Shown: piece by piece, positions 33,923 through 45,359 of the stretch
How positions within the stretch are numbered: the stretch's first letter is position 1
Layout: each line of letters starts with the position of its first letter
NCBI GenBank assembly: GCA_025331445.1
Contig: JAIWNE010000056.1
Coordinates: forward strand, 62,001-126,000
Origin: Blakeslea trispora
Taxonomy: Eukaryota > Mucoromycota > Mucoromycetes > Mucorales > Choanephoraceae
Direction: 5' to 3'
Length of the DNA: 64,000 nt
Program-made: the position numbers and the translations under genes
The notes under the pieces: generated by a model
What the model was told of the DNA's origin: nothing
The model's database searches: none
Seen by the model: the letters and a program-made list of their open reading frames with translations, nothing else

Positions 33923-35617
33923 GACGTTTCTTCTCTCTATGTTTCTTTGTTATCCTTCTTTTTCTCTATGCCTCACTCTAAATGCTCCTTTCTCTATGTA
34001 TCAATTTATATGCTTCTTTACAATTCTCTTTAAAACTTCATGATTGACTCCTAAAATTTTGGGTCTTTTCGCATTAATTATTAGCAACAAAACAATAAAA
34101 TACAGTTGATTTTTGCTCTTCTCAAGCATGTGGCTCATTCTTTTTGGTTTCATACATTGAAGTTCTAACAATGTTGCCATGGGAGAGGTGAAATGTGCAA
34201 ACTACCGTTATGAAAGAAGCACAAAATGCCAAGTACAACGCTATAATCTAAGCTGCAAAATAAGTTAAACAACTTACTAGCAGGTCTCCTAAATGCACTT
34301 TATAGGAATGACCAACACCTTGGATTTTTTTTTCTCAAAGCGATGCTTGACTTTGTAGAGCGACCAGGTAGAGACCTTGTCTGGGTCCTAACGGATCTTG
34401 ACGAACTTTTTTTTTCTAAATTCATTTCTTAGTTGGACACAGCTTCTGTGAGAAACATCAGTAGGCACTGTACGTAGTCTCCAAAGAAAAGCGATTGACT
34501 TGTCAGATCTCATCAATTCTTTTCAGAAAATAGGTCTTTCAAGTTCGCATGAGCTTTGAAAGCAAACGCATAATCATCAATGCCTGTTGGATTACTTTGG
34601 TTGACCAAAGGATGACCAATACCTCAGGCAACTCTTGTCCTCTTCTTAAATGACATTCAGTATAGGACTTGGAGCAAGTCTATGAATGATCTAAATGAAG
34701 GACTCAATTTCCCTTTAGTTTGAAATCTTCCTCTTTCCAAGCCTGATACAAGTCTACAACAACAACAAAAAAGCTAGAACGACAACATGATGCAAAAGAA
34801 AGGGTTCGATTAAAAGGATAAGAAGAATGTATGTTTAATAGAAAAAAAGCTAAAAGAACTCAGGAAAGGGAATCTTTACTTTTTGCTTCCTTTCAACACA
34901 AATGAAGATACAAATCCTTCCTCTTCTTCTTCAGTTTTAGCAGCCTTACCCTAGCCTTCATCAACTTGCTGGTATACTCCATCATTATTCTTGCCTTGTG
35001 TGTAACTTCAAGGGTAGGCAAAAGCTCTGAGGAAATGCCGCCAACAGCCTCAGGAAGCTTCACAATAATCATTGGATTAGTCCAAGTACGAAAAGATCAA
35101 CTGAGTCTATTTAGCCTATAGTCAATGGGGTTCGTGCACATCGAAGCGGAAGCAATACATCGCAAACCTTGTAGAAACATCACTTCTCGTTTAAAGAGGC
35201 AATTCATTCAAACAAACAGAGCTATTGATTGCCAATCAACAGTCATAACATATTGGTTTAAAGCCATGAATGCATGTAGGTTTTCTTATGCTCTTTTCTT
35301 TACTGCTTTCTTTATGTGAGGAAAACAAACTCGATTCTCAATTACAATAACACCAAGAATTAGCCTAATTTAGCATCCAAAACCCTCAATGAAAAGCGCT
35401 TATAAACAAAGCAACACTACAAGTTGCTTCTGTCCCTTATTTTTTTAAAAAATAAAAGGATAGACTCAAAACAATCAAGTAGTCCTTTAAACCATCTAAG
35501 CTTAATTACACAGATTATGCATTACCAGAAGCACGGCTGTCATCGGCCTTTAAAACGAAAAACAAAGTATACTCAAGTCGTTTATTTTTTTCATGCCAAA
35601 ATGATCTCTTTTTTATT
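33923..35617. other. Intergenic stretch
   Basis: About 1.7 kb between the Crypton-like pseudogene and the phosphatase-like gene. No gene, LTR pair or RNA was recognised. It probably contains the 3' flank of the Crypton-like element and the promoter of the next gene. Confidence 0.5.
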
Positions 35618-36932
35618 ATGACCAAATTACCTAACCTTATTCCACCTTTTCGATTCAGTATTGTGGAAGAAAACCTATTTCGGGGAGGATATCCCAAACC
35701 GCGTAACAAGCGATTCTTAAAAAGGCAAGCTTCAGATAACAATAATAGTAAAGATCAGTGTCAATAACGCAATGTAGACTCCATCTCAAAACGATCTTGT
35801 CGTTGATCCCAGATAAACTCATTCCCGAGATGCAACAGTTTTGTGAAGAAAACAACATTCAACTATTACATCTGACAGTAGACAAGATGAAAGAAGACAA
35901 TATACCCCTTTCTTACAACAAGACATTGATGGCTTTACAAGTAGAGTGAGCTCCGTTTTATATATATATGGTTGGACTGATCACGTTCAAGTGAATATTG
36001 TAGCTCATCATTGATCCTACCAATCACCCCATCTATGTTCATTGTCTTGATGGTGCTGATGTCACTGGCTTAGTGATTGCCTGTCTACGCAAACTTCAAA
36101 TGTGGAGTCATTCAAGTGCCATGAATGAATTAGCACGCAACCTACATACCAATGTCATCTCGAGCGAGGAATTTGAGTTTATTGAAAACTTTAAGCAATT
36201 TGAAGTGACTATTCCCGTAACGCTGCCTATCTGGCTTTGGGGAGGCCAAGTGAATTTCAGGAAACATCCCAGTTTACGACTCAAATTCCTTAATTCGGAC
36301 ATGATGACTACAGAAGAAAGAGAACTGAAAGACTTGAAGGAAAAGAAAGAAAGAGAGAAAGAAGACTATTACAAGAAGCGAAAGAATGGTAATTCTCGGT
36401 ATACATCTAACACAAAGTTATTCAATTCTGTTCTCTTTTAGATCTATTGGATAATCTATTCGATCCCAATACACCAAACAATCGACATCGCACCGGATCC
36501 ACCAACAGTACCACAGTCAGCAGTAGCACCAACACAGTCAATAACCCAATGCAAGAGGCAGCCGCTTCCTCTACCAATAACACACATCCGAACAACAAGA
36601 CCAACTTACCACTCAACCTACTCCATACAGACTCGTTTAGTTCCGATCTATCCACACCTGCCAGTCTAAAAGAAGAAAGTATGAAGGACTCTTATCTTGT
36701 GGATGTGGATGTGGACGTAGATGGTGTTATGATGGATGGTCTTGATCAAGTTGAATATATTAACAGAACAACGGGTAATTCAACAGGTAGTCGTTTCTAT
36801 ACTGATGCAAACAATGAGATGTTGTTGATCAACGAGGAAGGTGATATGTATCTGAGTGACCAAAAGAATCCAACCGAAGTGATTAGTCGAACATTAGATG
36901 CACTTGCTTTAGAAGGATTGACTGAATTTTAG
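35618..36932 (+). CDS. OCA/Siw14-type atypical protein tyrosine phosphatase (OCA6-like)
   Basis: Four exons (35618-35724, 35778-35940, 36004-36388, 36442-36932) give about 381 residues. The N-terminal half matches the fungal tyrosine phosphatase-like group: FSIVEENLFRGGYPKPRN, LKTILSLIPDKL, then NHPIYVHCLDGADVTGLVIA. The P-loop has the Cys of CX5R, but the Arg position is Thr (CLDGADVT), as in pseudophosphatase-like OCA members, so it may bind rather than hydrolyse phosphate. A Lys/Glu-rich helix follows (DLKEKKEREKEDYYKKRK), then a low-complexity Asn/Thr/Ser tail with acidic stretches. The tail is longer than in yeast OCA6. The first intron has a GC donor (AG|GCAAGC). The gene converges with RNR1, with stop codons about 200 bp apart. 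Confidence 0.82.
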
Positions 36933-37135
36933 AAATGAACAAAAGAGTGGAATTTATTATGTTTAAATAAAATTAAAAAAAAAAAGAGAAATGAAAAATA
37001 ACGTCTAAAATTGAATGAAGAAGTAAAGAAACACATATTCCTATATGAATCCATAGGTCAAAGTAATGTGTGTGTATGTATATATATAAATAGAATAAAG
37101 AGAATAAAGAGAATAAAGAGAAACAAACGGTCAAC

Positions 37136-39888
37136 TTATCCACTACACATAAGACAAGCATCTCTGTTGTCTATAGAGCATTGCAATTGAGCTAATCTCT
37201 GTTGTTCTTCTTCTTCAGCAGTAGATGGTTGATCTTCATTCAATGTCATATTCTTGAGTGCTAATTGATCCACAGTAAACTAATGAAAAAAGAAATAAAT
37301 ATCACACACACAAAAGCAAGCCTAATGTTTTTTTTTCTTTACCTTGATAGCATCAACAGCAGGTCTTGTTCTTAGATAATACATACCAGTCTTTAACCCT
37401 TTCTTCCAGGCATAAAAGTGCATGGAAGTCAATTTACCATAATTAGGTTCAGCTGTAAACAAGTTCATCGACTGAGATTGATCAATAAAAGCACCACGAT
37501 CGGCAGCCATATCAATGATGGTACGTTGAGAGATTTCCCAGACAGTCTTATAGAGTTTCTTGAGATCATCGGGAATACTGGGGATCTCTTGTACACTACC
37601 ACCATGAGCAATCATCATGTTCTTGAGGTTATCGTTCCAGAGACCACACTTGACAAGATCGTTCAAGAGATGTTGATTAACTACTTGAAATTCACCACTT
37701 TGGACACGACGGGTATAAATGTTGCTTGTGTAAGGCTCAAAACATTCTGTGTTACCCAAGATTTGACTGGTACTGGCTGTAGGCATAGGTGCCAACAAGA
37801 GTGAGTTACGAACACCATACTGTTGAATCTGTTGACGCAATGTACTCCAATCAAGATGGCTGGAACCCTCTACATGCCATAGATCATGTTGCAACAGCCC
37901 TTGAGAGATGGGAGAGCCAGGATAAGATTCATAGTGACCGTGTTCCTTGGCTAGTTCACATGAGGCTTCTAAGGCAGCAAAATAGATACGTTCAAAAATA
38001 TCTCGGTTCAGTTGTCTTGCTTCGGGTGAGTCGAAGGGGAAGCCCATCAAGATAAATGCATCGGCAAGACCTTGAACACCAAGACCAATACTATATGAGA
38101 ATTAATAAAAAAAAAATAGACAATTCAATGAAAAGATTGACTTACGGACGATGACGCATGTTGCTTCTTTCAGCTTCTTCTACTGGATAATAATTGACAT
38201 CGATGACTCGGTTTAGATTACGAGTGACTACTTTAGCAACTTCATGAAGTTTATCAAAATCAAATGTTTTGGTTTCAACATTCACGAACTTGGGTAAAGC
38301 AAGGGAAGCCAAATTACAAACAGCTACTTCATCAGGAGAGGTATATTCAATAATTTCTAATCAATAGAATAGATGAATAATTGTCTTTCAGTTGATTGTT
38401 GTTTTTTACTTACCTGTACATAAGTTAGAAGAAGTAATGGTACCCAAGTTCTTTTGATTTGACTTTTCGTTACAGGCATCTGACATAAAGATAAGCTTTT
38501 CTGTTCATCAATAGTAAAGAAAAAGAACTTACCTTTGTAAAGCATATAAGGCATACCAGTTTCAATTTGAGCTTCCAAAATGGCAAACCAAAGCTTTTGA
38601 GCATCAATTGTCTTTCTGGCTTTACCTTCGTTTTCGTATTTGGTATAAAGCGCATTGAATTTCTCACCATAGCATTGGTCTAAACCAGGTGCTTCATTAG
38701 GGCAAAATAAGGACCATGAACCATTTTGTTCAACACCTATTTTTTTTTGAAAAAGAGAGAGAGAGAAATGAGTTTACTATAAAAGACATAAACCACAACA
38801 CTTACGTTCCATAAAGAGATCAGAGACCCAAAGACCCAAAAATAAATCACGAGCACGTACTTCGTCAGCACCTTGATTCTTTCTCAACTCCAAGAAATCA
38901 AAAACATCAATATGCCAAGGCTCAAGATACATGGCAAAGTTACCATTACGTTTACCACCACCTTGAGTGACGAAACGGGCTGTATCATTAAAGACACGAA
39001 GCATAGGTACAATACCATTGGATGTACCATTGGTACCAGCAATGTACGAGCCAGAGCCACGGATCTTTTGAAAAGAGACACCGACACCACCAGCCGCCTT
39101 TGAGATACGAGCACAGGTCGTCAAGGTATCATAGATGCCTTCAATGCTGTCTTCTTTCATTTGAACAAGGAAACAACTGGACAGCTGAGGCTTAGGTGTG
39201 CCTGCATTAAAGAGAGTAGGTGTGGCATGTGTAAAATATTTGGAAGACATGAGGTCGTATGTCTTGAAGGCAGCTTGAAGATCTTGACCATGGATACCAA
39301 GGGCTACACGCATGATCATATATTGAGGACGCTCTACAATCTTGCCATTGATCTTGAAGAGATAACTGCGTTCTAATGTCTTGAAACCAAAGAAACTAAA
39401 ATCGTAATCTCTCTCTGGCTGGATAGCGGCATCAATCGTATCTGCATGAGCCATCACCACATCATACAATTCCTTGGAGATCAAAGGATTAGGTTCGTTT
39501 AACTTTGGATGAACATGATTGTATAGCCTAGAGATCACTTGGCTGAACTTGTCGTCCGTTTCCTTTTGTAGATTAGATATCACGATACGAGCAGCCAAGA
39601 TAGCAAAATCGGGATGGTTGGTTGTCATGTAAGCAGCTGTTTCAGCAGCCAAGTTATCTAGTTCAACCGTTGTAATACCCTGATAGACACCAGAGACTAC
39701 CTTTTGAGCAATCTGATCAGGAATCACAAAATCTTCATTTAAGCCGTAACATAATTTTGAGATACGCGAAGTGATCTTGTCAAAATGAACATCCTCTTTG
39801 CTACCGTCTAGTTTAGACAGTTAAGTTTCTTTCTTTTGGATAGATTGTCGCGTTTAGATGCTTTACCTCTCTTAATGACATACATCAT
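37136..39888 (-). CDS. RNR1: Ribonucleoside-diphosphate reductase large subunit
   Basis: The large (R1) subunit reduces NDPs to dNDPs together with the small diferric subunit in the cytosol. The ATP-cone is encoded by exons 1 and 2 (MYVIKR...[11 protein letters not shown]). The core has LSSCFLVQM, with one of the redox-active Cys, and SNLCTEIIEY, with the catalytic Cys and Glu. [15 protein letters not shown] and [20 protein letters not shown] follow, and the C-terminal shuttle pair is CLMCSG. The last exon (about 37136-37280) codes for this tail. Several short GT-AG introns are present, for example 39808-39866. Two ATGs are adjacent at the start (39888 and 39885). The C-terminal gene neighbour is convergent. 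The upstream region holds ACGCG and TGACGT motifs, listed separately. Confidence 0.96.
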
Positions 39889-40592
39889 TTTTTTTCCTAG
39901 TTTAAGAGTTGTTTTGATTTCAAAGTGGTGTGGAAAAAGAACAAGATGGAAAAGAAGTCTTCTTTATATAGTTGAGCGTAAATTGATAGATTGAAGAACA
40001 ACTAAGCTCAAGACAAAATGAGATAAAAAGGAAAGGAAGAAAAGTAGAAGAAGAAAAAATTAACAAAATTAAAACGCGCTTATTTAAAAGGGGTCAACTT
40101 AAAAAATGTTTTTTTTTCTAAAAAAAAATACGCGACGCGCTCTTGACGTGACGTCTTGAAAAAAATGAGCTGAATAATCAATGCTGAATAACAGAATGAT
40201 AAAAAAGATCTCGCTTATGCCTTCTTCCATTTTTTTTTCTTTTTCTCTCTCTTTTCTCATCTAGAACAAAAAGAAAGGATTGTTTTTATGTTGCAAAAGT
40301 ATGAGCTTGATATGCTCTAATTTGTCTCTCTCTCTTTTTTTAAAAAAAAGGCTTTTCTGTTGATTTGGAACTCAAGTCACTTTTTCTTTTTATCTGATTG
40401 AAAGAAAGGGAAAAAGGATGCTGTGCTTTAGAATAAAATAGACATTTGTCTCACACTGTGTTTATCTTATGCTCATAGTTTTGTTTAATTTTATCAAGAT
40501 TTGAATGATAACAAGGCAAGATAAATTGATTAAAGTTTATTTTGGTTTCTATCAGATCTTAATGCGTGTGTAACCATGAACACGCGAAAACT
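39889..40592 (-). promoter_or_regulatory. RNR1 upstream region with MCB-like and CRE-like motifs
   Basis: About 700 bp between RNR1 and the next gene's stop. At 40072-40078 there is AACGCGC. At 40130-40152 the sequence ACGCGACGCGC is followed by TGACGTGACGTC. ACGCG cores are the MCB type used for S-phase control of RNR1 in yeasts, and TGACGT is the core of CREB/ATF sites. The clustering is seen in the sequence; regulation by these factors is inferred. Confidence 0.5.
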
Positions 40593-41472
40593 CTAGTTTT
40601 TTGTCTTTGTGACTTTAACTGGACTATAACAAACATTGTATCCTTTATAGACACCAGATTCAACAAAGACATCACTTGAGGTAAATCCAACAGTAAGATG
40701 AGGCCAGAAAGACTATAAATATAGGTTAATTGGATGCTGTTGTTTGAAGAAGGTGAAGGTAACTTACGTGAGGATCAAACAAAGCAGTGTTACCACCATT
40801 GTTGGCATAGATCTTGAAGATTTCTTCACGAATCTTGACAAGGTTAGGGATATCCATAATGAGTTGATAGACAATCTTTCGAACGCCAGAGATAACTACG
40901 TCTTCTTTTCCAAGACAAACAATCTTAGCCTTGCTTGATTGAATGTTCAAGTCATGAGCAATCTTATTGACTTGATCAATTGTCACACCACCAGTAGCAA
41001 GTACAGCAAATTCAGGTGGTGTAATGACAGTGACATGAGATTCACCTAGCATTCAGAGTTCGTCAAGTCACACACATTACATTTCTTTTTTTAAGTGTTT
41101 ACCTCTGCTCAACAATGGGAATTCAGTAGAGTTAAGAGCCTCAGCTACAGGCTTGACATATTGGAAATCAAAGTTCATACCCAACCAGGAAGAGTTGCCT
41201 TAATTGAATTGTGAATTTCTTGAAAATGTAAAGCTCCTTCTTTCTTACCAGCAACATGTTCAATGAAAGGCACTTTTTTGGTTTTCAAAACTTTCTTTGA
41301 AATAACAATTTCTTTTCCTAAAATTCCATCTTTTAATCTTTGTCATTTCATGAAATTTCTCGGGGCTTTTACCTGGATAGGGTACACCCAAAGGAGTTTG
41401 CTTATTACTTGGTGCAGCAAGACCAACAGTGCATAAGACAGCACCCATAAGCATGAAGATTGACTTGACCAT
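40593..41472 (-). CDS. Secreted 2H phosphoesterase-like protein
   Basis: The gene begins with a clear signal peptide (KSIFMLMGAVLCTVGLAAP). The following exons join to a small domain that starts VLKTKKVPFIEHVAGNSSW. Two HxT motifs are spaced as in the 2H family: GESHVTVITPPEF and, in the last exon, FWPHLTVGFTSSDV. The 2H phosphoesterases include 2'-5' RNA ligases and cyclic phosphodiesterases that act on 2',3'-cyclic phosphates. The predicted mature protein is about 190 residues. The signal peptide suggests export, so an extracellular or vacuolar RNA/nucleotide substrate is an inference. The first acceptor is placed so that the frame reaches KVPFIEH. It is divergent from the multicopper oxidase gene, with start codons about 315 bp apart. 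Confidence 0.72.
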
Positions 41473-41787
41473 TTTGCTTGCTTAATGACAGAGAGGAAAG
41501 AAAAATAGAGTAGAAAGAAAAGAAAGATGATTCGTTTTTTAAATAAGAATTATGTGTAATGTAACTCCAGAAATCTACCTTCCAAACCGTCCAATGGGAA
41601 AGCTTACTTTTCACCATTAGCTTTACTTTTTTCTTTTTTTTTGCCAAATTTAATTCGATATGTTCAAGTTTATTATGCCCTGAAAAAAAAAAACTAAACA
41701 AATCAGCAGATAATTTTCTCGAAACAAAACTACTTTAGGCTTAGGTTTTATTTATTTTTCTCTTTCTTTTTCTTTGCGAGATCTCAA
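41473..41787. promoter_or_regulatory. Shared divergent promoter region
   Basis: 315 bp between the start codons of the secreted 2H-like protein (minus) and the multicopper oxidase-like protein (plus). Pyrimidine-rich tracts flank both ATGs. No specific factor site was recognised. Confidence 0.4.
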
Positions 41788-43041
41788 ATGAAGACATGCT
41801 GGTGGATTCTAGTGCTCATCTCGGTCGCTTATGCAGACTATTTCGATCTACTAAAGCAAGAATTTGAAGCAACACCAACAGGCAAAGTCAAGCGATACTT
41901 TATAACAGCAGAAGAAGAAACTTGGGATTATGCTATTGAAAGCCAACAGCCTGTATCAGGTAGGAACAGTGTACAAGAAAGAATAGAAAAGACCATCGAT
42001 TGAACTCAGTTACAAATAGATGTGCATCATTTTGGCACTCGGTATTACAAGGCAATATATCATGAATATGAAGATGAGACCTATACCCATAAAAAAGCAC
42101 GACCTCATTGGCAGGGCAATATGGGTCCTATCTTGAGAGTTGAAGTAGGCGATATCATACAAATATTCTTTTGGAACAAAGCGAGCCGAAATTTCACCAT
42201 TCATCCTCATGTAAACAGAAAGTTTATTTTTTTTTTGAGTAGAGAATGTGCTCATATCATATGTTAGGGTGTGTTTTATGAATTTGAAATGGAAGGTGCT
42301 ATCTTCAAAGGATCTTTTGAAGAGGGCATTGTGAAACCAAACCACAATTACACTTACACTTGGAATGTATTGCCTAGAGCAGGGCCAGGTCCTAAAGATG
42401 GAAATTCAATTGTTTGGGGTTACCATTCACATGTTACCGAGGCTGACTTGTAAGAGAAACAATGAAGTCGATCTTTTTTTTTTTTGGGTATCTCATATAT
42501 ATCTTTTTTTCTAGATTCGCAGGATTATATGGTGCTATTGTGGTGTATAGGCCGGGTACACTCTCAGAGAATGATATTGTGACTTCTGTTTTTGGTAAAG
42601 AAGAAATAGGATTTCCCCTCAAACTCATCTATTGACCCCACGTTTTCTCTCTCTCTCTTTTATACTTTATAGTCGTAGATGAGAATCAATCTCCATACTT
42701 TGATCGAACTTTACTCAACTTGACGAAATCAAATGCAACAGAGTCTTATGCAGCAAATCAATTTCCATCCATCAATGGACTCATCTCTTCTTCTCCCAAG
42801 GATTTGATCATCCAGCCTAACACAACATGGCATTTGATTGGATGGGGTACTTACTGGGATATGCAACAGATGTATTGGCAAGACACTCGAGTTGATTTGA
42901 ATGGCCATGATGTTGAATCTGTTCGAGTGATGCCAGCTTCATTCCATACAGTCACTGTCACACCAAATGATCATGTAAGCAAATCCCGTCTATTTGGTGC
43001 GGTTGACATGAAAGAAATGTCCATGTATTTTGTGAGTGCTT
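41788..43041 (+). CDS. Ceruloplasmin-like multicopper oxidase lacking C-terminal copper ligands
   Basis: A signal peptide (MKTCWWILVLISVAYA) precedes a cupredoxin domain that resembles ceruloplasmin/factor V A-domains: RYFITAEEETWDYA, GPILRVEVGD, FTIHPHGVFYEF with the first His-X-His, and VWGYHSHVTEADL with the second His-X-His. The last exon has MPASFHTVTVTPNDH. Active enzymes follow with a Trp..HCH..DH..GM segment that supplies the type 1 Cys and trinuclear His ligands. Here the protein instead ends with SRLFGAVDMKEMSMYFVSA, which keeps the flanking strand pattern but has no Cys or His. Five exons are joined by GT-AG introns. An inactive or altered-function protein is likely unless an alternative exon exists. 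Confidence 0.75.
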
Positions 43042-43466
43042 AAAAGAGAATCATTGGGTCCCTTTTTTTTTAAGAAAAGAAGTGTATGTTTGAATATACC
43101 ATGAAACGGGTCCAGGGAAGTGAATGGTTTTTCTTTTTGGATACAACAATTTATGTACTCGCCATTTTCCTTGATTGGTCTTTGTCTTTGGGTTACAGAG
43201 TGCATGTTTGTTTGCCTGGCCCTTAAAAGCAATACTGCTTAAGATTTCCATACCATCAAAAATAAATTCAACATTTGATTCTTTTTCTCGGTAAAACCTT
43301 ATCCGCTGACAGAAAATAGTAAGGCACACAAAGAACCCAAATTAAGAAACTTTAAAGCATTCACCATCGACGATTTGATTTCGAGAATAAAAAAAAAAGG
43401 TTCTATTCGTTTCGATTTTTCTTTAAAAAAAAAACTTCTTTTTCTTCTTCTTTTTTTTATATACAA

Positions 43467-44921
43467 ATGGGTCAAAGAGACCAACAAAGCGTGATGGAGA
43501 GACATCCTTATGTCTTCTACATAGCCACTTCTTTTGCATTTGGCATCATTGTCACCATTTTAGCATTATGTACATCCTCACATACTTGGGCAGATTTCTA
43601 TAATTCTCGACCTGTCAGAGGCGAAATGGGGTTTGGTCGTTTTTTGATTAGAGGCACTCGTTATGTAGATGGTAAAGAAAAGAGAAAATGATAATCAGCC
43701 TACTTTTTATCTGACTCGAGAAAATACAAAGGAAATTACACACCTTTTGCTTATCCCTGGAGATTGGTCAATCCAAGTCAACTTGGTAAATGGACTGCAT
43801 GGATTTTCTACAGTATACATCAAATAGGCCAATGGATTATTTTGGCTAGAGTACAGCTCTCCAAAGAAAAACTAGTGCGATGGAGCGATAGTTATCGATG
43901 GTGGAATTGGCAAATGGTCTACTTGAACACGTTTATGGTCATTTACAAATTAGTACATGGTCATGTCTTTTATGATGGGTTGGCAGTAAATGTACCTGAA
44001 GGTGTAGCCCAAGGTTCTGTGGTTCTCATCTTGGTTTTTGCTATCATCATCGCTATTCCTTAGTAAGTCATTCTTCCCTTTTTGAGAGAAGGCTGATTGA
44101 ATGCTTATCATGAAGTGGTTTTTTTTTATTTATTCAGTCGAGGCATTATTTTTGGATATGGAAAGAAACCAGCTTCTGACCCAGTCATTCAGATGGTTCG
44201 AAAATACCATGGTTATGCTATGAGTTTTGGCACTGTTCTTAATTTCCATTACCATCCTGTGGTAAATTCTTTCTACGTTCAATTTCTGTAGACACAAACT
44301 TCAAAATTTAACATGTGATTTTTTTTTAGGAAGGTACAATGGCTCATTTGTTTGGCTTTATCTATCAATGTTTACTTGTCTGGCAATCCACTAATTTCTT
44401 ACATAGAGTAAGTTACTGTCTTTGCTTTATGATGATTTCAAATATGAATACAAATGTTTTTTTTTCTTTAGAGTCATCGTAACAAATCATGGGTTTTGCT
44501 TTTAGAAGTATGGGTGTTTATTCATGGTACACTCACTGCAATTATTCAACCTGGTATTGGATGGCAGATTTTCTCGTATGGTTTCATGTCCATGTTCTTG
44601 GTGAACCAAATCTTTCAGACAAAATTAGCCGAGAACCGCCTTCTACTGACAGCATCCTATATCTTGTTTGGCTGTTGGGCTTATTGGGGATTCCGTGAAG
44701 ACAAAGCTTATTATCGTGCCACATTTATTCCTGTTTCTGAATATTTGTGTATGTATTTTGCTTTAGCTGTAGGAAAATTAGTACAGTATACCCTAAGATA
44801 TATACCCCAACCCTTTCAAAAGCCTTTGATTGCCGTTTCAGCATTAGGAACAACAGCTTGTCTAACAGTTGGATTAGCTCTTACTCTTGCTGGCAATTTA
44901 AAGGTTTATAATGATTATTAG
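43467..44921 (+). CDS. Multipass membrane protein of unrecognised family
   Basis: I do not recognise the family. The start ATG at 43467 follows a pyrimidine-rich leader. Exons are about 43467-43671, 43732-44062, 44137-44261, then two further exons ending at 44921, giving about 400 residues. There are roughly eight to ten hydrophobic segments, for example FYIATSFAFGIIVTILALC, VVLILVFAIIIAIP and FGCWAYWGF. Short polar loops contain conserved-looking YPWRLVNPSQL, FGTVLNFHYHPVEGT and ENRLLLTAS. The His pair in HYHP could bind a metal or heme, but this is speculative. The first intron is best read as 60 nt (43672-43731); a 27-nt alternative was rejected. The gene converges with CDC73. Confidence 0.65.
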
Positions 44922-45359
44922 TACTTTACACATTTTCTATCAACCATTTAAATCTTTACAACTCATCTCATTCACTGTGATTGAATAAACAAGTGGAGAA
45001 ACACCAGGTATGAACTGTATGTAAACTGTGGTGTCAAGCGTGAGTTCAAAAGACAGTAACGCTGTTATGTTCTTTTTCTGATTTTGCTAAACTGAAAGAA
45101 CAATTTCATGATTGCTTCTTTTATGAAAGACCTTTTTTTTTACTTTGCAGTGAGGTAAAGGCGGATGTGATGCTTAGACTATCACTATCTTGGTATGAGC
45201 AAATCTCTTGCGTCTTTTGGTATATTCAACTAGAGTAACTGAACTCGTCCTGCTTCTTCTTCTCGTTACTTTTTTTTTATTGAGTTGAATTGTGATTGAT
45301 ACTACGGCAACTTACAATAAAACCTTCCCATTTCAGCTTTATTATTATTACCATTTGCG
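44922..45359. other. Intergenic region between convergent genes
   Basis: About 440 bp that holds the 3' flanks of the membrane-protein gene and of CDC73. No gene or RNA recognised. Confidence 0.5.

Noticed and set aside
43080..43225. Extra last exon for the multicopper oxidase
   Set aside because: The in-phase open stretch has no copper-ligand motif, and the shorter C-terminus keeps the family's final strand pattern. It is kept only as something to test.
43672..43698. 27-nt micro-intron in the membrane-protein gene
   Set aside because: An acceptor at 43731 gives a normal 60-nt intron in the same phase with a CTGAC branch-like site.
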